A DNA stretch of 42,159 nt, taken from IMG/VR virus record IMGVR_UViG_3300037104_000769, positions 1 through 42,159 of that record, one strand, 5' to 3'. Made by a program: the position numbers and the translations under genes. A model generated the notes under the pieces. That model was not told the DNA's origin and did no database searches. It was given only the letters and a program-made list of their open reading frames with translations. Origin of the DNA: a virus. Positions 21,971 to 29,290 of this stretch are shown here, piece after piece. The stretch's first letter is position 1, and each line of letters opens with the position of its first letter.

Positions 21971-22325
21971 CGGGGTCGCGTTCATGGTCCCTGGCAAGCC
22001 GCAGAGCAAGCAGCGCCCGCGCCTCGGCAAGGGCGGGCGCGTCTACACGCCGACGCAGACGAAGCGCTACGAGTCGTTCGTCGCCGGCGCCTACCTGATC
22101 GCCTCGGGTGGGCGCCGGCGCGGCTCCTACCGCGGCCCGGTCGAGTTGTCCATCTCCTGCGTCTTCGGCGACCTGCGCCGGCGCGACCTCGACAACGTCG
22201 TGAAGGCGGTCTGTGATGGGCTCAACGGCGTCGCCTACGCCGACGACTGCCAGGTGACGCGCATCAGCGCCGAGCGCAGGCAGGGTTCGTCCGAGTGCAC
22301 CATCGTGAGAGTGGTCTATCCGTGA
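21963..22325 (+). CDS. RusA-family Holliday junction resolvase
   Basis: ATG 21963 is preferred (AGAGGAG upstream, eight-base overlap with the previous gene). The 120-residue protein has GKPQSKQRPRLGKGGRVYTP at the N-terminus, the RusA substrate loop, and DLDNVVKAVCDGLNGVAYAD followed by DCQVTRI, which carries the conserved D-x-D/N-N-x-x-K ... D ... N-G ... D-D acidic residues of RusA. Size matches the family (about 120). It would cut branched DNA from replication or recombination before packaging, working after the Sak4-like ATPase. Confidence 0.9.
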   Translation: MSDGVAFMVPGKPQSKQRPRLGKGGRVYTPTQTKRYESFVAGAYLIASGGRRRGSYRGPVELSISCVFGDLRRRDLDNVVKAVCDGLNGVAYADDCQVTRISAERRQGSSECTIVRVVYP

Positions 22326-22335
22326 GGGCCGCGGA

Positions 22336-22902
22336 TTGAGTCCTTCGGCGGCCCCCGCCCGCCAGCTCAGCGCCACCCCGTCGTTCGCCGGCATCACCGT
22401 CTGCGCGTCTCTCGGCTGCGGCGTCATCCTCAGCCGGTACAACACCGACCCGGATGGCCTCTGCGGCGCCTGCCGCCGGCGGGTGAGCCAGGAGCCAGAT
22501 CCACAGCCGTCCGGCGTCGACCTTGACCGCCTGGTAGCGGGGCTGCTTCTCACGCACGACGCCATGCACCCCGGCGAGCATGTCAATCTGGCGAGCGAGA
22601 TCGCGGCGCTCGGCATCGAGACCGACTGCTGGCAGATCCACGACGCCATGCGCCACGTCTCATCTCGGCACGGCATCATCGCCCGCGGCGTACGCGGCCG
22701 CCCGGGCTACGCGCTCATCGAGTGGCAGCGCCGCTACCAACCGGTCGTCGGCTTCGGTGGCATCGTCATGGACCGCGACCCGGACTCGGGTCGCTACGCC
22801 GGACCTGTTGCCCAGCTGTTGCCGCAGTCCGAAGGGCAGCGAGAGGTACCAGCCTCGCAGTCACCGCTGCCCGGCTTCGAGGGCACCGACAATGAGGGGT
22901 AG
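22336..22902 (+). CDS. Zinc-finger/winged-helix protein
   Basis: The only upstream start in frame is TTG 22336, with a weak GAGGG seven bases before. The 188-residue product has Cys pairs (C23, C28; CGAC at 43-46) and a winged-helix-like region (LASEIAALGIETDCWQIHDA, GIIARGVRGRPGYALIEW). It is the last gene of the early operon, before attP and a strong terminator. It may regulate the integration region; this is inference. Confidence 0.58.
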   Translation: MSPSAAPARQLSATPSFAGITVCASLGCGVILSRYNTDPDGLCGACRRRVSQEPDPQPSGVDLDRLVAGLLLTHDAMHPGEHVNLASEIAALGIETDCWQIHDAMRHVSSRHGIIARGVRGRPGYALIEWQRRYQPVVGFGGIVMDRDPDSGRYAGPVAQLLPQSEGQREVPASQSPLPGFEGTDNEG

Positions 22903-22928
22903 CGCAGGCACGGAGAGGTAAACTCTCG

Positions 22929-22977
22929 CTGCTTTACAAGCAGGGAGTCGCTGGTTCAAATCCAGCATCGCCCACCA
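22929..22977 (+). other. attP: Probable attP: 3' half of a tRNA-Val
   Basis: CTGC-TTTACAA-GCAG (22929-22943) is an anticodon stem-loop with anticodon TAC; GCTGG-TTCAAAT-CCAGC (22950-22966) is a perfect T arm; ATCGCCC, A and CCA (22967-22977) are the 3' acceptor strand, discriminator and tail. Upstream bases do not supply a matching 5' acceptor strand or a normal D arm, so this is not a functional tRNA. A tRNA 3' half next to an integrase gene is the classic attP core, restoring the host tRNA after integration. Confidence 0.75.
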
Positions 22978-22996
22978 GGCATATGCAGGTACTTCA

Positions 22997-23031
22997 CGGA
23001 GGCCACTCGCCGGGGTGGCCTCCGTTTTGTT
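22997..23031 (+). terminator. Rho-independent terminator
   Basis: CGGAGGCCAC (22997-23006) and GTGGCCTCCG (23015-23024) form a perfect 10-bp stem with an 8-base loop, followed by TTTTGTT. It is the clearest terminator in the window and separates the early operon and attP from the integrase gene. Confidence 0.9.
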
Positions 23032-23080
23032 GCCCACTGTTGCCCTCCGTCCCCACCGCGGCGTAGAGTCAGGCTCGCGA

Positions 23081-24319
23081 ATGAGCATCCGGAAACGTGG
23101 GGACAAGTGGCTTGTGACCGTGGAGCTTGGCCGTGATGAGACCGGCCGGCGCCAGCGTCACTGCTCTACCCACGACAGTGAGAAGGCGGCGATCGCCGCC
23201 GAGTCCATCGCCAAGGGTGAGATTGCCAAGGGCGAGTGGTTCGACGAGACCGACCTGCTCTGTGGCCCCTTCCTCGACGGCTGGCTCGAGCACAAGAGGC
23301 CGCACGTCGCGCCCTCGACGCACGCCATGTGGAGCGACTTCATCCGCTGCCACATGAAGCCCGCCTTCGGGCGCCTTCCGCTGGCCAAGCTGAGCGGCCT
23401 ACACATCGAGCACTACGAGGCGCGGCTGCTCTCACGCGGTCGCCGGCCACTCGACCGTCACGAGCTCAGGCGGGGCGAGACGCCGATCACGCCCGCGAAC
23501 GCTGGCCTCTCGGCGACCACCGTGCACAAGCACCGCGTGATGCTGCGCCAGGCGCTCACCTACGCCGTGCGCCACCGCCTCATCCGCACCAACCCGACCG
23601 ACGGCCTCGACCCGATCCCCGAAGACGACCACGAGATCCGCTGGCTCGAGCTGACCGAGCAGGACCGCCTGCTCACCGTTGCCCGTGCCCCGCGCTCAGT
23701 GAAGAACCCCGATCCGCATCGCCTCTACGTGCCCACGGTCACCGCGCTCGGCACCGGCATGCGCAAGGGCGAGATCCTCGCGCTGCGGCGCAGCGACGTG
23801 ATGTTCGGCACCAGTAAGATCGCCGTGCGCCGCGGCCTGCAGTGGCAGCCGGGCGGCACCTACGGCTACCGCAAGGGTGGCAAGAACGGCAAGGGCCGCG
23901 TCATCAGCGCGCCCGAGATGCTGCTCGAGCTGCTCGCCGAGCAGCTGCGCCGCCAGGAGGCGATGAAGGCGATCGCAGTAGAGGCGTGGGCCAATGAGGA
24001 CCTCGTCTTCTCCGGGCCCGACGGCCGGCCGCTCAACCGCGACGGCTTCAAGAGCAGCTGGGGTCGCCTCGTGACCAAGGCTGACCTGCCCGGCGTGCGC
24101 TTCCACGACCTGCGCCACACGCATGCCACTGAGCTGCTGCGCGCCGGCGTGCACCCGAAGATCGTCTCCGAGCGTCTCGGACACAGCTCGGTGAAGATCA
24201 CGCTCGACCGCTACAGCCACGCCATCCCCGACCTGCAGACCGAAGCCGCTGAGAAGACTGACGTGCTGCTGCGGGGGCTGCTGGGGCCGCGGCTTAGCGA
24301 CGAGGATGTGGAGAGGTAG
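23081..24319 (+). CDS. int: Tyrosine integrase
   Basis: ATG 23081 gives 412 residues; a frame extending upstream runs into the terminator and is rejected. A TAGAGT box (23064-23069) lies 11 bases before the start, suggesting a short leader. The N-terminal 60 residues form an AP2/arm-type DNA-binding unit (MSIRKRGDKWLVTVELG), followed by a core-binding SAM-like domain (about 62-170). The catalytic domain has R228 (TGMRKGE), H342-x-x-R345 (HDLRHTH), H368 (LGHSS) and the nucleophile Y378 (DRYSH). All key residues are present, so it should be active. Its target is probably the tRNA-Val gene mirrored at 22929-22977. Confidence 0.95.
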   Translation: MSIRKRGDKWLVTVELGRDETGRRQRHCSTHDSEKAAIAAESIAKGEIAKGEWFDETDLLCGPFLDGWLEHKRPHVAPSTHAMWSDFIRCHMKPAFGRLPLAKLSGLHIEHYEARLLSRGRRPLDRHELRRGETPITPANAGLSATTVHKHRVMLRQALTYAVRHRLIRTNPTDGLDPIPEDDHEIRWLELTEQDRLLTVARAPRSVKNPDPHRLYVPTVTALGTGMRKGEILALRRSDVMFGTSKIAVRRGLQWQPGGTYGYRKGGKNGKGRVISAPEMLLELLAEQLRRQEAMKAIAVEAWANEDLVFSGPDGRPLNRDGFKSSWGRLVTKADLPGVRFHDLRHTHATELLRAGVHPKIVSERLGHSSVKITLDRYSHAIPDLQTEAAEKTDVLLRGLLGPRLSDEDVER

Positions 24320-24322
24320 AAT
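24294..24322 (+). promoter_or_regulatory. Promoter after integrase
   Basis: TAGAAT (24317-24322) overlaps the integrase stop; TTAGCG (24294-24299) lies 17 bases upstream as a weak -35 box. The -10 box is seven bases before ATG 24330 and 22 before ATG 24345, so transcripts would be leaderless or have a very short leader. Confidence 0.5.
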
Positions 24323-24344
24323 GGGCGGCATGGAGGAGGCAGAC

Positions 24345-24695
24345 ATGGATGATCCCAGAGACATCTTGCGGGCGGCGGGCATCGAGGTGCCCGAAGAAGT
24401 GGAGAAGTACGCTGAGCACCGCGTCGAGCAGATACACGCCTTCTTAGGCGCGGGGCGCATGTCGCCCGACGACCCGCATGAGGCTGTCGCTTCGTCGGTG
24501 GTCGACCCGGCTATCGTCGCGCTCGCCCGTCTCGTCGTGATGTACCAGAACGCTGTACCGACTGTGCGCTATGAACCCCGCGACGGTCAGCACATTACGA
24601 TCGTGAACGGCGCACCAGGAAGCGGCGGTTGTGGGGGTGCTGGAGGCGGTTCCCGCGGCGACCCCGCGGCCTACGGCACGAACGGCAAGTCGTGA
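24345..24695 (+). CDS. Hypothetical protein with glycine-rich tail
   Basis: ATG 24345 has GGAGGAGG five bases upstream; a leaderless start at ATG 24330 is an alternative that adds five residues. The 116-residue protein starts with an acidic helical region (VPEEVEKYAEHRVEQIHAFL), a middle helix (VDPAIVALARLVVMYQN), and a C-terminal Gly/Ser-rich tail. No family recognised. As the first gene after integrase with its own promoter, it may be expressed in the lysogen. Confidence 0.6.
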   Translation: MDDPRDILRAAGIEVPEEVEKYAEHRVEQIHAFLGAGRMSPDDPHEAVASSVVDPAIVALARLVVMYQNAVPTVRYEPRDGQHITIVNGAPGSGGCGGAGGGSRGDPAAYGTNGKS

Positions 24696-24979
24696 GGACC
24701 CTGACGCTGGAGCAGGTGCGGGAGGCGGGGCTGTTCGCGTGGAGACCAGAGCCCAACGTGCTGGGAGCAGACGTATTTGTGCCTGACGTTGGTGTTATCT
24801 TGTTTGGCAAGGCCACCGCAGGCATCGACCGCGGGCGCTACTACACATCGGGTACTGACCTGCATGCGCAAGCCAGTCCACACGAGGTCGACCCCAGGGC
24901 CGCCAGAACAGACAATCCATTCATGGACGGCTGGCACCACCTCCCAGGCTGCGACTGCGAGTTCTGCACGGCGCCTTAG
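24692..24979 (+). CDS. Hypothetical protein
   Basis: GTG 24692 overlaps the previous stop (GTGA). The 95-residue protein ends in GCDCEFC, a Cys-rich motif that may bind metal, and contains DVFVPDVGVILFGKATAGID, probably two beta strands. No family recognised. Confidence 0.52.
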   Translation: MRTLTLEQVREAGLFAWRPEPNVLGADVFVPDVGVILFGKATAGIDRGRYYTSGTDLHAQASPHEVDPRAARTDNPFMDGWHHLPGCDCEFCTAP

Positions 24980-24992
24980 CCTCACCAGCGAA

Positions 24993-25022
24993 CGCCGCCG
25001 ATACTGGCGGCGATGGTAGGCT
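24993..25022 (+). promoter_or_regulatory. Hairpin and leaderless -10 box before 25029
   Basis: CGCCGCC (24993-24999) and GGCGGCG (25006-25012) form a 7-bp stem with a six-base loop. TAGGCT (25017-25022) lies six bases before ATG 25029, the same geometry as the boxes at 5493 and 24317. The hairpin could be the end of the previous operon or an operator. Confidence 0.5.
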
Positions 25023-25028
25023 CACCTC

Positions 25029-25223
25029 ATGCAGGACGACCAGCGCGACAGGCTTCTCGGCAAGGTTGCACGCGGCCAGAGTGCGCAGACGGCCATGGAG
25101 CAGTTGCACCTGACGACGCAGGACGTCCGCCGCGAGCTTCGCGTCGACCTGGCGTTCCGCATCGCCTTCGTGGCCGTCGCCGCGATCCGCGCCGAGGGAC
25201 TGCGCCAGTTCCGCAAGACGTAG
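25029..25223 (+). CDS. Small helical protein; probably the N-terminal part of a frameshifted gene
   Basis: A 64-residue protein from ATG 25029, without a ribosome-binding site but with a -10 box six bases upstream. It is helical (SAQTAMEQLHLTTQDVRREL looks like a small HTH). Coding-type codon use stops at the TAG (25221-25223) and continues in the -1 frame. The fused product would be about 155 residues. No slippery heptamer was seen, so a mutation or sequence error is as likely as programmed slippage. Confidence 0.55.
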   Translation: MQDDQRDRLLGKVARGQSAQTAMEQLHLTTQDVRRELRVDLAFRIAFVAVAAIRAEGLRQFRKT

Positions 25224-25306
25224 ACCAGCTCGTCGCGCTGCTCGAGAGCGACTGCGCCACCCGCGTTGAACTCGCCCGTTCCTTCCCCTCGTTCAACCTC
25301 TCCGAG

Positions 25307-25498
25307 TTGACCGACACACAGCTCGCCGTGCTCGAGATGCGCGTCTGCCACGGCTGCACCTGGCACGAGATCGCGGAGAAGCAGGGCTACCGCAGTCGCA
25401 ACGCCGGCCAGAGCATCATGCGCGGCGCCATGGTTAAGCTTCGCCGCCAAGCCGACACTGCTGGGCTGCGGCCTATGTGTACACGGCGCGCACACTGA
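25307..25498 (+). CDS. Sigma-region-4-like HTH protein (C-terminal part of frameshifted gene)
   Basis: This frame looks coding from about 25214 (DQLVALLESD) but has no start codon there; the first usable one is TTG 25307, giving 63 residues. TDTQLAVLEMRVCHGCTWHE then IAEKQGYRSRNAGQSIM resembles the HTH of sigma factor region 4 or terminase-small-like regulators. The most economical reading is that it is the second half of the gene starting at 25029. It ends just before the methyltransferase gene. Confidence 0.45.
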   Translation: MTDTQLAVLEMRVCHGCTWHEIAEKQGYRSRNAGQSIMRGAMVKLRRQADTAGLRPMCTRRAH

Positions 25499-25502
25499 GT
25501 CT

Positions 25503-26804
25503 ATGAGCATTGCCGTGGACGTCCAGATGTGGCCGATCTCCCGACCAATCCCGTACGCCCGGAATGCCCGTGTTTGCCCCGAGGAAGCGATCTCCAAGGT
25601 CGCCGGCTCCATCCACGAGTTTGGTTTCAAGAACCCCATCCTGGTCGACGGCGACGGCACGATCATCGCCGGACACACGCGCCTTCTCTCGGCCCAGCGA
25701 CTGGAGCTGTCCGAGGTACCGGTGATCGTCTGCGCCGACCTCTCGCCGGCGAAGGTCAAGGCGCTGCGCCTCGCCGACAACCGCACGGCGCAGGAGACGA
25801 GCTGGGACGACGAACTGCTCGCCATCGAGCTGGAGGAATTACTCGGCCTGGACGTCGACCTTGACCTGACTGGATTCGACCCCGAAGAGATTGCGGCGCA
25901 CCTTGCCGATCCGACCGAGGGGCTCACGGGCGAGGATGAACCCGGGCCCGTTCCCGAGATCCCCGCAACGCAGGCCGGCGACCTGTGGCTGCTCGGCAAG
26001 CACCGTCTGCTCTGCGGCGACTCGACCAGCGAGGACGACGTCAAGCGCTTGATGGACGGGCGCCTCGCCGTGCTCATGGCCACCGACCCGCCCTACCTCG
26101 TCGACTACACCGGCGGCAACCATCCTCAAACGTGGGCCAACGGCGGCAAGGCTCCCGGCGCTCCTCACGATGCCGGCACCAAGCATTGGGACGCCTATTC
26201 GGATCACGAGAGCTCCGTCGCCTTCTACCGCGACTTCCTGACCACGGCCATCGCCGACGCGCTCGCCTCGCACCCCTTCGTCTACCAGTGGTTCGGCATG
26301 ATGAAGGTCGACATCGTCATGGAGTCATGGCGCGCCGCGGGCCTGCTCCCACATCAGGTGCTGATCTGGAAGAAGAGCCGGCACGTGCTCACGCGCTGCG
26401 ACTTCATGTGGGACTACGAGCCGTTCATGTACGGGTGGGTGCAAGGCGATCGCCCCGAGTCCGACGTCAGGCCGCCGGCGAACGCCTGCGCCGTCTGGGA
26501 AGTCGAGAGTCGGATTGAGGACGACCCCGGCAGCATCCATCCGACGATGAAGCCCGTCGAGCTCATCCGCCGCCCGATCCTCTACCACACTAAACCCGGC
26601 GGCCTCATCTACGAGCCCTTCAGCGGCTCCGGCACAGCGATCATCGCCGCCGAGAACACAGGCCGCGCTTGCTGCGCCATGGAGCAGAGCCCCGCCTTCG
26701 TCGACGCCGCTGTGGCGCGCTGGGAGGCGTATACGGGCGAAGAAGCGACGCTCGAAGGTGACGGGCACACGTTCTCCGAGGTCGCGCAGGAGCGCCTCTC
26801 GTGA
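25503..26804 (+). CDS. ParB-like domain fused to DNA methyltransferase
   Basis: A 433-residue protein. Residues 10-100 are a ParB/Srx-type N-terminal domain: IPYARNARVCPEEAISKVAG, ILVDGDGTIIAGHTRLLSAQ (GHTR at 57-60), and LRLADNRTAQ. The methyltransferase follows: LLCGDSTSEDDVKRL, DPPY (195-198, motif IV) and YEPFSGSGTAI (370-380, motif I), again the beta-class order for N6-adenine or N4-cytosine. This fusion is common in phages, next to the terminase genes as here. It probably methylates phage DNA before packaging, so as to evade host restriction. Specificity cannot be read from the sequence. Confidence 0.92.
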   Translation: MSIAVDVQMWPISRPIPYARNARVCPEEAISKVAGSIHEFGFKNPILVDGDGTIIAGHTRLLSAQRLELSEVPVIVCADLSPAKVKALRLADNRTAQETSWDDELLAIELEELLGLDVDLDLTGFDPEEIAAHLADPTEGLTGEDEPGPVPEIPATQAGDLWLLGKHRLLCGDSTSEDDVKRLMDGRLAVLMATDPPYLVDYTGGNHPQTWANGGKAPGAPHDAGTKHWDAYSDHESSVAFYRDFLTTAIADALASHPFVYQWFGMMKVDIVMESWRAAGLLPHQVLIWKKSRHVLTRCDFMWDYEPFMYGWVQGDRPESDVRPPANACAVWEVESRIEDDPGSIHPTMKPVELIRRPILYHTKPGGLIYEPFSGSGTAIIAAENTGRACCAMEQSPAFVDAAVARWEAYTGEEATLEGDGHTFSEVAQERLS

Positions 26805-27241
26805 ACGCCGGTCCGTCCAGCAAGGTCACGATCAGATCCCGCGTCGGCATCGTCTACCGTCTGCTGCTCTTGGGCCTCGATCGCCAGCGCATCATCGATC
26901 ACGTGTGCTCCAAGTACCCCTCCTGGCCGAAGAGCGAGAGCACCATCGACCGCTACATCAAGCGCGCCAACGTGCTCCTCGAGCAGGCTGGAGTCACGGA
27001 GCGGCCGGTAGAGTTCGGGCGTTCGCTGGCGCGTAAGCACGACATCTTCGCCCGCTGCATGCAGGACAAGGACTACCGCGGCGCCCTGGCCGCCCAGAAG
27101 GAGATCGACGAGCTGCTCGGACTCAAGGCGCCGGTGAAGATCGACGTCGCCAGTGAACGTGAGCGCCTGGTCGAGTTCATGGTCGAGGACGTGATGCGTG
27201 AAGCCAGCAGAGCCACCGCGGAAGCTCAGAGCGGCGACTGA
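26801..27241 (+). CDS. terS: Terminase small subunit
   Basis: GTG 26801 overlaps the stop of the methyltransferase (GTGA). The 146-residue protein has an N-terminal HTH (VGIVYRLLLLGLDRQRIIDH, STIDRYIKRANVLLEQ) and a helical middle with HDIFARCMQDKDYRGALAAQ, the pattern of small terminase subunits in Mu-like and related phages, which recognise DNA for packaging. It precedes and overlaps the large subunit by 44 bases. Confidence 0.78.
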   Translation: MNAGPSSKVTIRSRVGIVYRLLLLGLDRQRIIDHVCSKYPSWPKSESTIDRYIKRANVLLEQAGVTERPVEFGRSLARKHDIFARCMQDKDYRGALAAQKEIDELLGLKAPVKIDVASERERLVEFMVEDVMREASRATAEAQSGD

Positions 27242-28691
27242 GCGCGTGGTCGCGCGCCTCTCCGCCGCCGAGGTCACTGCACAGATCGCCGAGTACGAGG
27301 CGCGCAGCGCCAGCGGCCTGATCACGCCCACCGAACTCTCCTTCATCGAGTCGCTCTCGATCGAGGACAAGCTCTCCGGCGGCCTCATCCCCTTCACGCT
27401 CTGGGACTGCCAGAAGGACTTCGTGGGGCGCATGAACGCGCACGAGCGCCTCTTCGCGCTCAAGTGCCGGCAGATCGGCATCACCTGGCTGGTCCTGGCG
27501 CACCTGCTCTACCTCTCGCAGTTCTGGGGCAACCGCCTCTTCCTCATCGCCAGCCAGTCGGGCTCAGATGCGATCGACGCGCTGCACCGCCTGCGCATCC
27601 TCTACAACTCGTTGCCCGAGAAGCCGAGCGCGCTCACCAAGGACAACACCGAGGAGATCGCCTTCGCCAACGGCTCGCGCTTCGAGTCCATGAAGGCGAC
27701 CAAGCGCGCCGGCCGCTCCAAGGCAGCGTTCGCCAGCTTCGCCGACGAGTTCGCCTTCTGGGACTGGCCCGAGGAGCAGTTGAACGCGCTCGACTCGGCC
27801 TCGCAGAGCCTCTTCGCGGTGAGCACCGGCAACGGGCCCGGGGACCTGGCGCACACCATCTGGGGCCAGGCGCAGCAGGGCATCGGACGCTGGGAGTCGG
27901 TCTTCTACCCGTGGAGCGCGCACCCAGGCCGCGACGAGGAATGGTATCGCCAGAACGTCACCGAGGCGCCCGAGCCACGCCTTGCCCGCCGCGAGCATGC
28001 GGCCACGCCGGCCGACGCCTTCGCCGCTCCGGGCGGCGCCTTCTTCGAGCGCTGGTCTGCGGACAACATCACCAAGCAGCGCGCCGAGCACAACTGGAAG
28101 ACCGTGCGCGCGGTCGACTTCGGGCGTCGTCACCCGGCCTGCCTGTGGATTCAGAAGACGCCCACCGGCCAGCCAATCGTGGTGGCCGAATTCACGCCGG
28201 CGCAGCGCGTCGTCTCGGCGGCGATGACCACGGCGGAGTTCGCCCAGAACATCAGGCGCATCGACGCCGAGCTGGGACTCTTCGAAGCGCCCGGGACCAC
28301 GTACTGCGATCCTGCTGGCAAGGCTGCCTCCGCTCAGACCGGCGAGTCCGAGTTCGACATCTTCGCGCGAGCTGGCCTGGCGCCGGTAGGCGAGCCTTCC
28401 GGCATCCGCGACGGCTGCGTGCGCCTCTTCAACCACATCTCGGACCCCGATCTGCCGCTGCTTGTCAGCGACGCTTGCCCATGGCTCATCGAGTGCATCA
28501 GCACCGTGCGCCCCGACAAGGCCAAGCCCGACCTTTACGACCAGAGCGAGTCGAGCCCGTACCAGCACGCCTTGGACGCGCTGAGGTATTGGGCGGTCAA
28601 CGATGTCGCCTTCGACTACGACGAGTGGGCGGACGAGGATGAGGAGCCGACCATCGGCGTCGCCAGCGGCATGTGGGGGAGGAAGTGGTGA
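27198..28691 (+). CDS. terL: Terminase large subunit
   Basis: A 497-residue protein from GTG 27198; GTG 27246 is a possible later start. The ATPase has KCRQIGITW (about residues 89-97), the deviant Walker A of this family, and FASFADEFAFWDW with the DE of Walker B. The nuclease domain has VRAVDFGRRH with the first Asp, YCDPAGKAA, and HALDALRYW with the last Asp. It cuts and pumps DNA into the procapsid. The sequence is of the Mu-like type, in keeping with the Mu-like head genes downstream. Confidence 0.92.
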   Translation: MKPAEPPRKLRAATERVVARLSAAEVTAQIAEYEARSASGLITPTELSFIESLSIEDKLSGGLIPFTLWDCQKDFVGRMNAHERLFALKCRQIGITWLVLAHLLYLSQFWGNRLFLIASQSGSDAIDALHRLRILYNSLPEKPSALTKDNTEEIAFANGSRFESMKATKRAGRSKAAFASFADEFAFWDWPEEQLNALDSASQSLFAVSTGNGPGDLAHTIWGQAQQGIGRWESVFYPWSAHPGRDEEWYRQNVTEAPEPRLARREHAATPADAFAAPGGAFFERWSADNITKQRAEHNWKTVRAVDFGRRHPACLWIQKTPTGQPIVVAEFTPAQRVVSAAMTTAEFAQNIRRIDAELGLFEAPGTTYCDPAGKAASAQTGESEFDIFARAGLAPVGEPSGIRDGCVRLFNHISDPDLPLLVSDACPWLIECISTVRPDKAKPDLYDQSESSPYQHALDALRYWAVNDVAFDYDEWADEDEEPTIGVASGMWGRKW

Positions 28692-28828
28692 TCCCGCCGC
28701 AGCACCTCATCGTCACTCCCGAGCCGGCCGCCGTCATCGCCGACTACTGGGAGCAGATGACGCAGGCGGTTCCCGACCTCTTCAACGCCTGGTTCGCTAT
28801 GGTGCCGGCGTGTGGGGCAAACGACTGA
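28688..28828 (+). CDS. Small protein after TerL
   Basis: A 46-residue frame, GTG 28688 to TGA 28828, GTGA-coupled to TerL. It contains a short amphipathic helix (DYWEQMTQAVPDLFNAWFAM). No family recognised. Support is coupling and codon pattern. Confidence 0.48.
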   Translation: MIPPQHLIVTPEPAAVIADYWEQMTQAVPDLFNAWFAMVPACGAND

Positions 28829-29036
28829 CCACGACTCTGTGTACACCCCTGCTACCGTAGATAGCGGATAAGGAAAGAGGGCCGGAATCCCCTGCCAGGG
28901 ACCCGGCCCGATGCATGTCCCCCAGTCATGAAGGAGCGTGCACGTCGAAGCCTAGCCTTGGTGGCGGTTCGCGTCAACATTCCACAGCCAGCGCCACGCC
29001 CGGCGCTGGCGTTGCCGTCTCACAGTGCAAGATTCC
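28829..29036. other. Intergenic region with two hairpins, no clear gene
   Basis: A 208-base gap between TerL and portal genes. GGGCCGG (28879-28885) pairs with CCGGCCC (28903-28909), with an inner CCC/GGG pairing. GCCAGCGCC (28987-28995) and GGCGCTGGC (29002-29010) form a perfect 9-bp stem. Between them lies one copy of the start-associated element (28919-28936) without a suitable start codon. A lost gene is likely. No strong promoter was seen. Confidence 0.55.
28919..28936 (+). promoter_or_regulatory. Start-associated element, orphan copy A
   Basis: CCCCCAGTCATGAAGGAG differs from the consensus at one base. It has a Shine-Dalgarno but the only nearby start codon (GTG 28938, one base after it) opens a five-codon frame. 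It probably marks a decayed gene. Confidence 0.55.
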
Positions 29037-29111
29037 ATGATCGCCTTCCTCGCCTGCTGGACCGCCTTGTTCATCCTCGTGATGTCGTTCTGGGCGAAGG
29101 CGTCCTGGTGA
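29037..29111 (+). CDS. Membrane micro-protein
   Basis: A 24-residue frame from ATG 29037 to TGA 29111, overlapping the next gene's GTG. It is almost one hydrophobic segment with several Trp and Phe (IAFLACWTALFILVMSFW). No ribosome-binding site is obvious, so support is limited to its GTGA overlap. Confidence 0.35.
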   Translation: MIAFLACWTALFILVMSFWAKASW

Positions 29112-29290
29112 GCACGGTCTTCGACGTCGGGGATCCCCGCGACAACGCACCCGACGTGGCGTACCGCCTGGTCGGTACGCGGCGACCGAACAACTGCATC
29201 ACAACCCCGCTCGAGAAGGTGCTGCCGGCCGAGCCCGGCGACTTCTCCACAGGGACCATTCTCCCGGACGACACCGAGCACGGCCGCTGA
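29108..29290 (+). CDS. Small protein before portal
   Basis: GTG 29108 gives 60 residues; longer readings extend into a region with weak coding character. The protein is beta-rich and polar (VFDVGDPRDNAPDVAYRLVG, LEKVLPAEPGDFSTGTIL). Its TGA shares the last base with the ATG of the portal gene. No family recognised; perhaps a small head protein. Confidence 0.52.
   Translation: MSTVFDVGDPRDNAPDVAYRLVGTRRPNNCITTPLEKVLPAEPGDFSTGTILPDDTEHGR

Noticed and set aside
22900-22977. Functional tRNA-Val gene
   Set aside because: The T arm, anticodon loop and 3' end are intact, but no 5' strand pairs with ATCGCCC and the D arm cannot be formed normally. An attP core fits better.
28928-29290. 120-codon frame from ATG 28928
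   Set aside because: The first 60 codons show weak coding bias and include a perfect hairpin. The later GTG 29108 gives a more credible gene.
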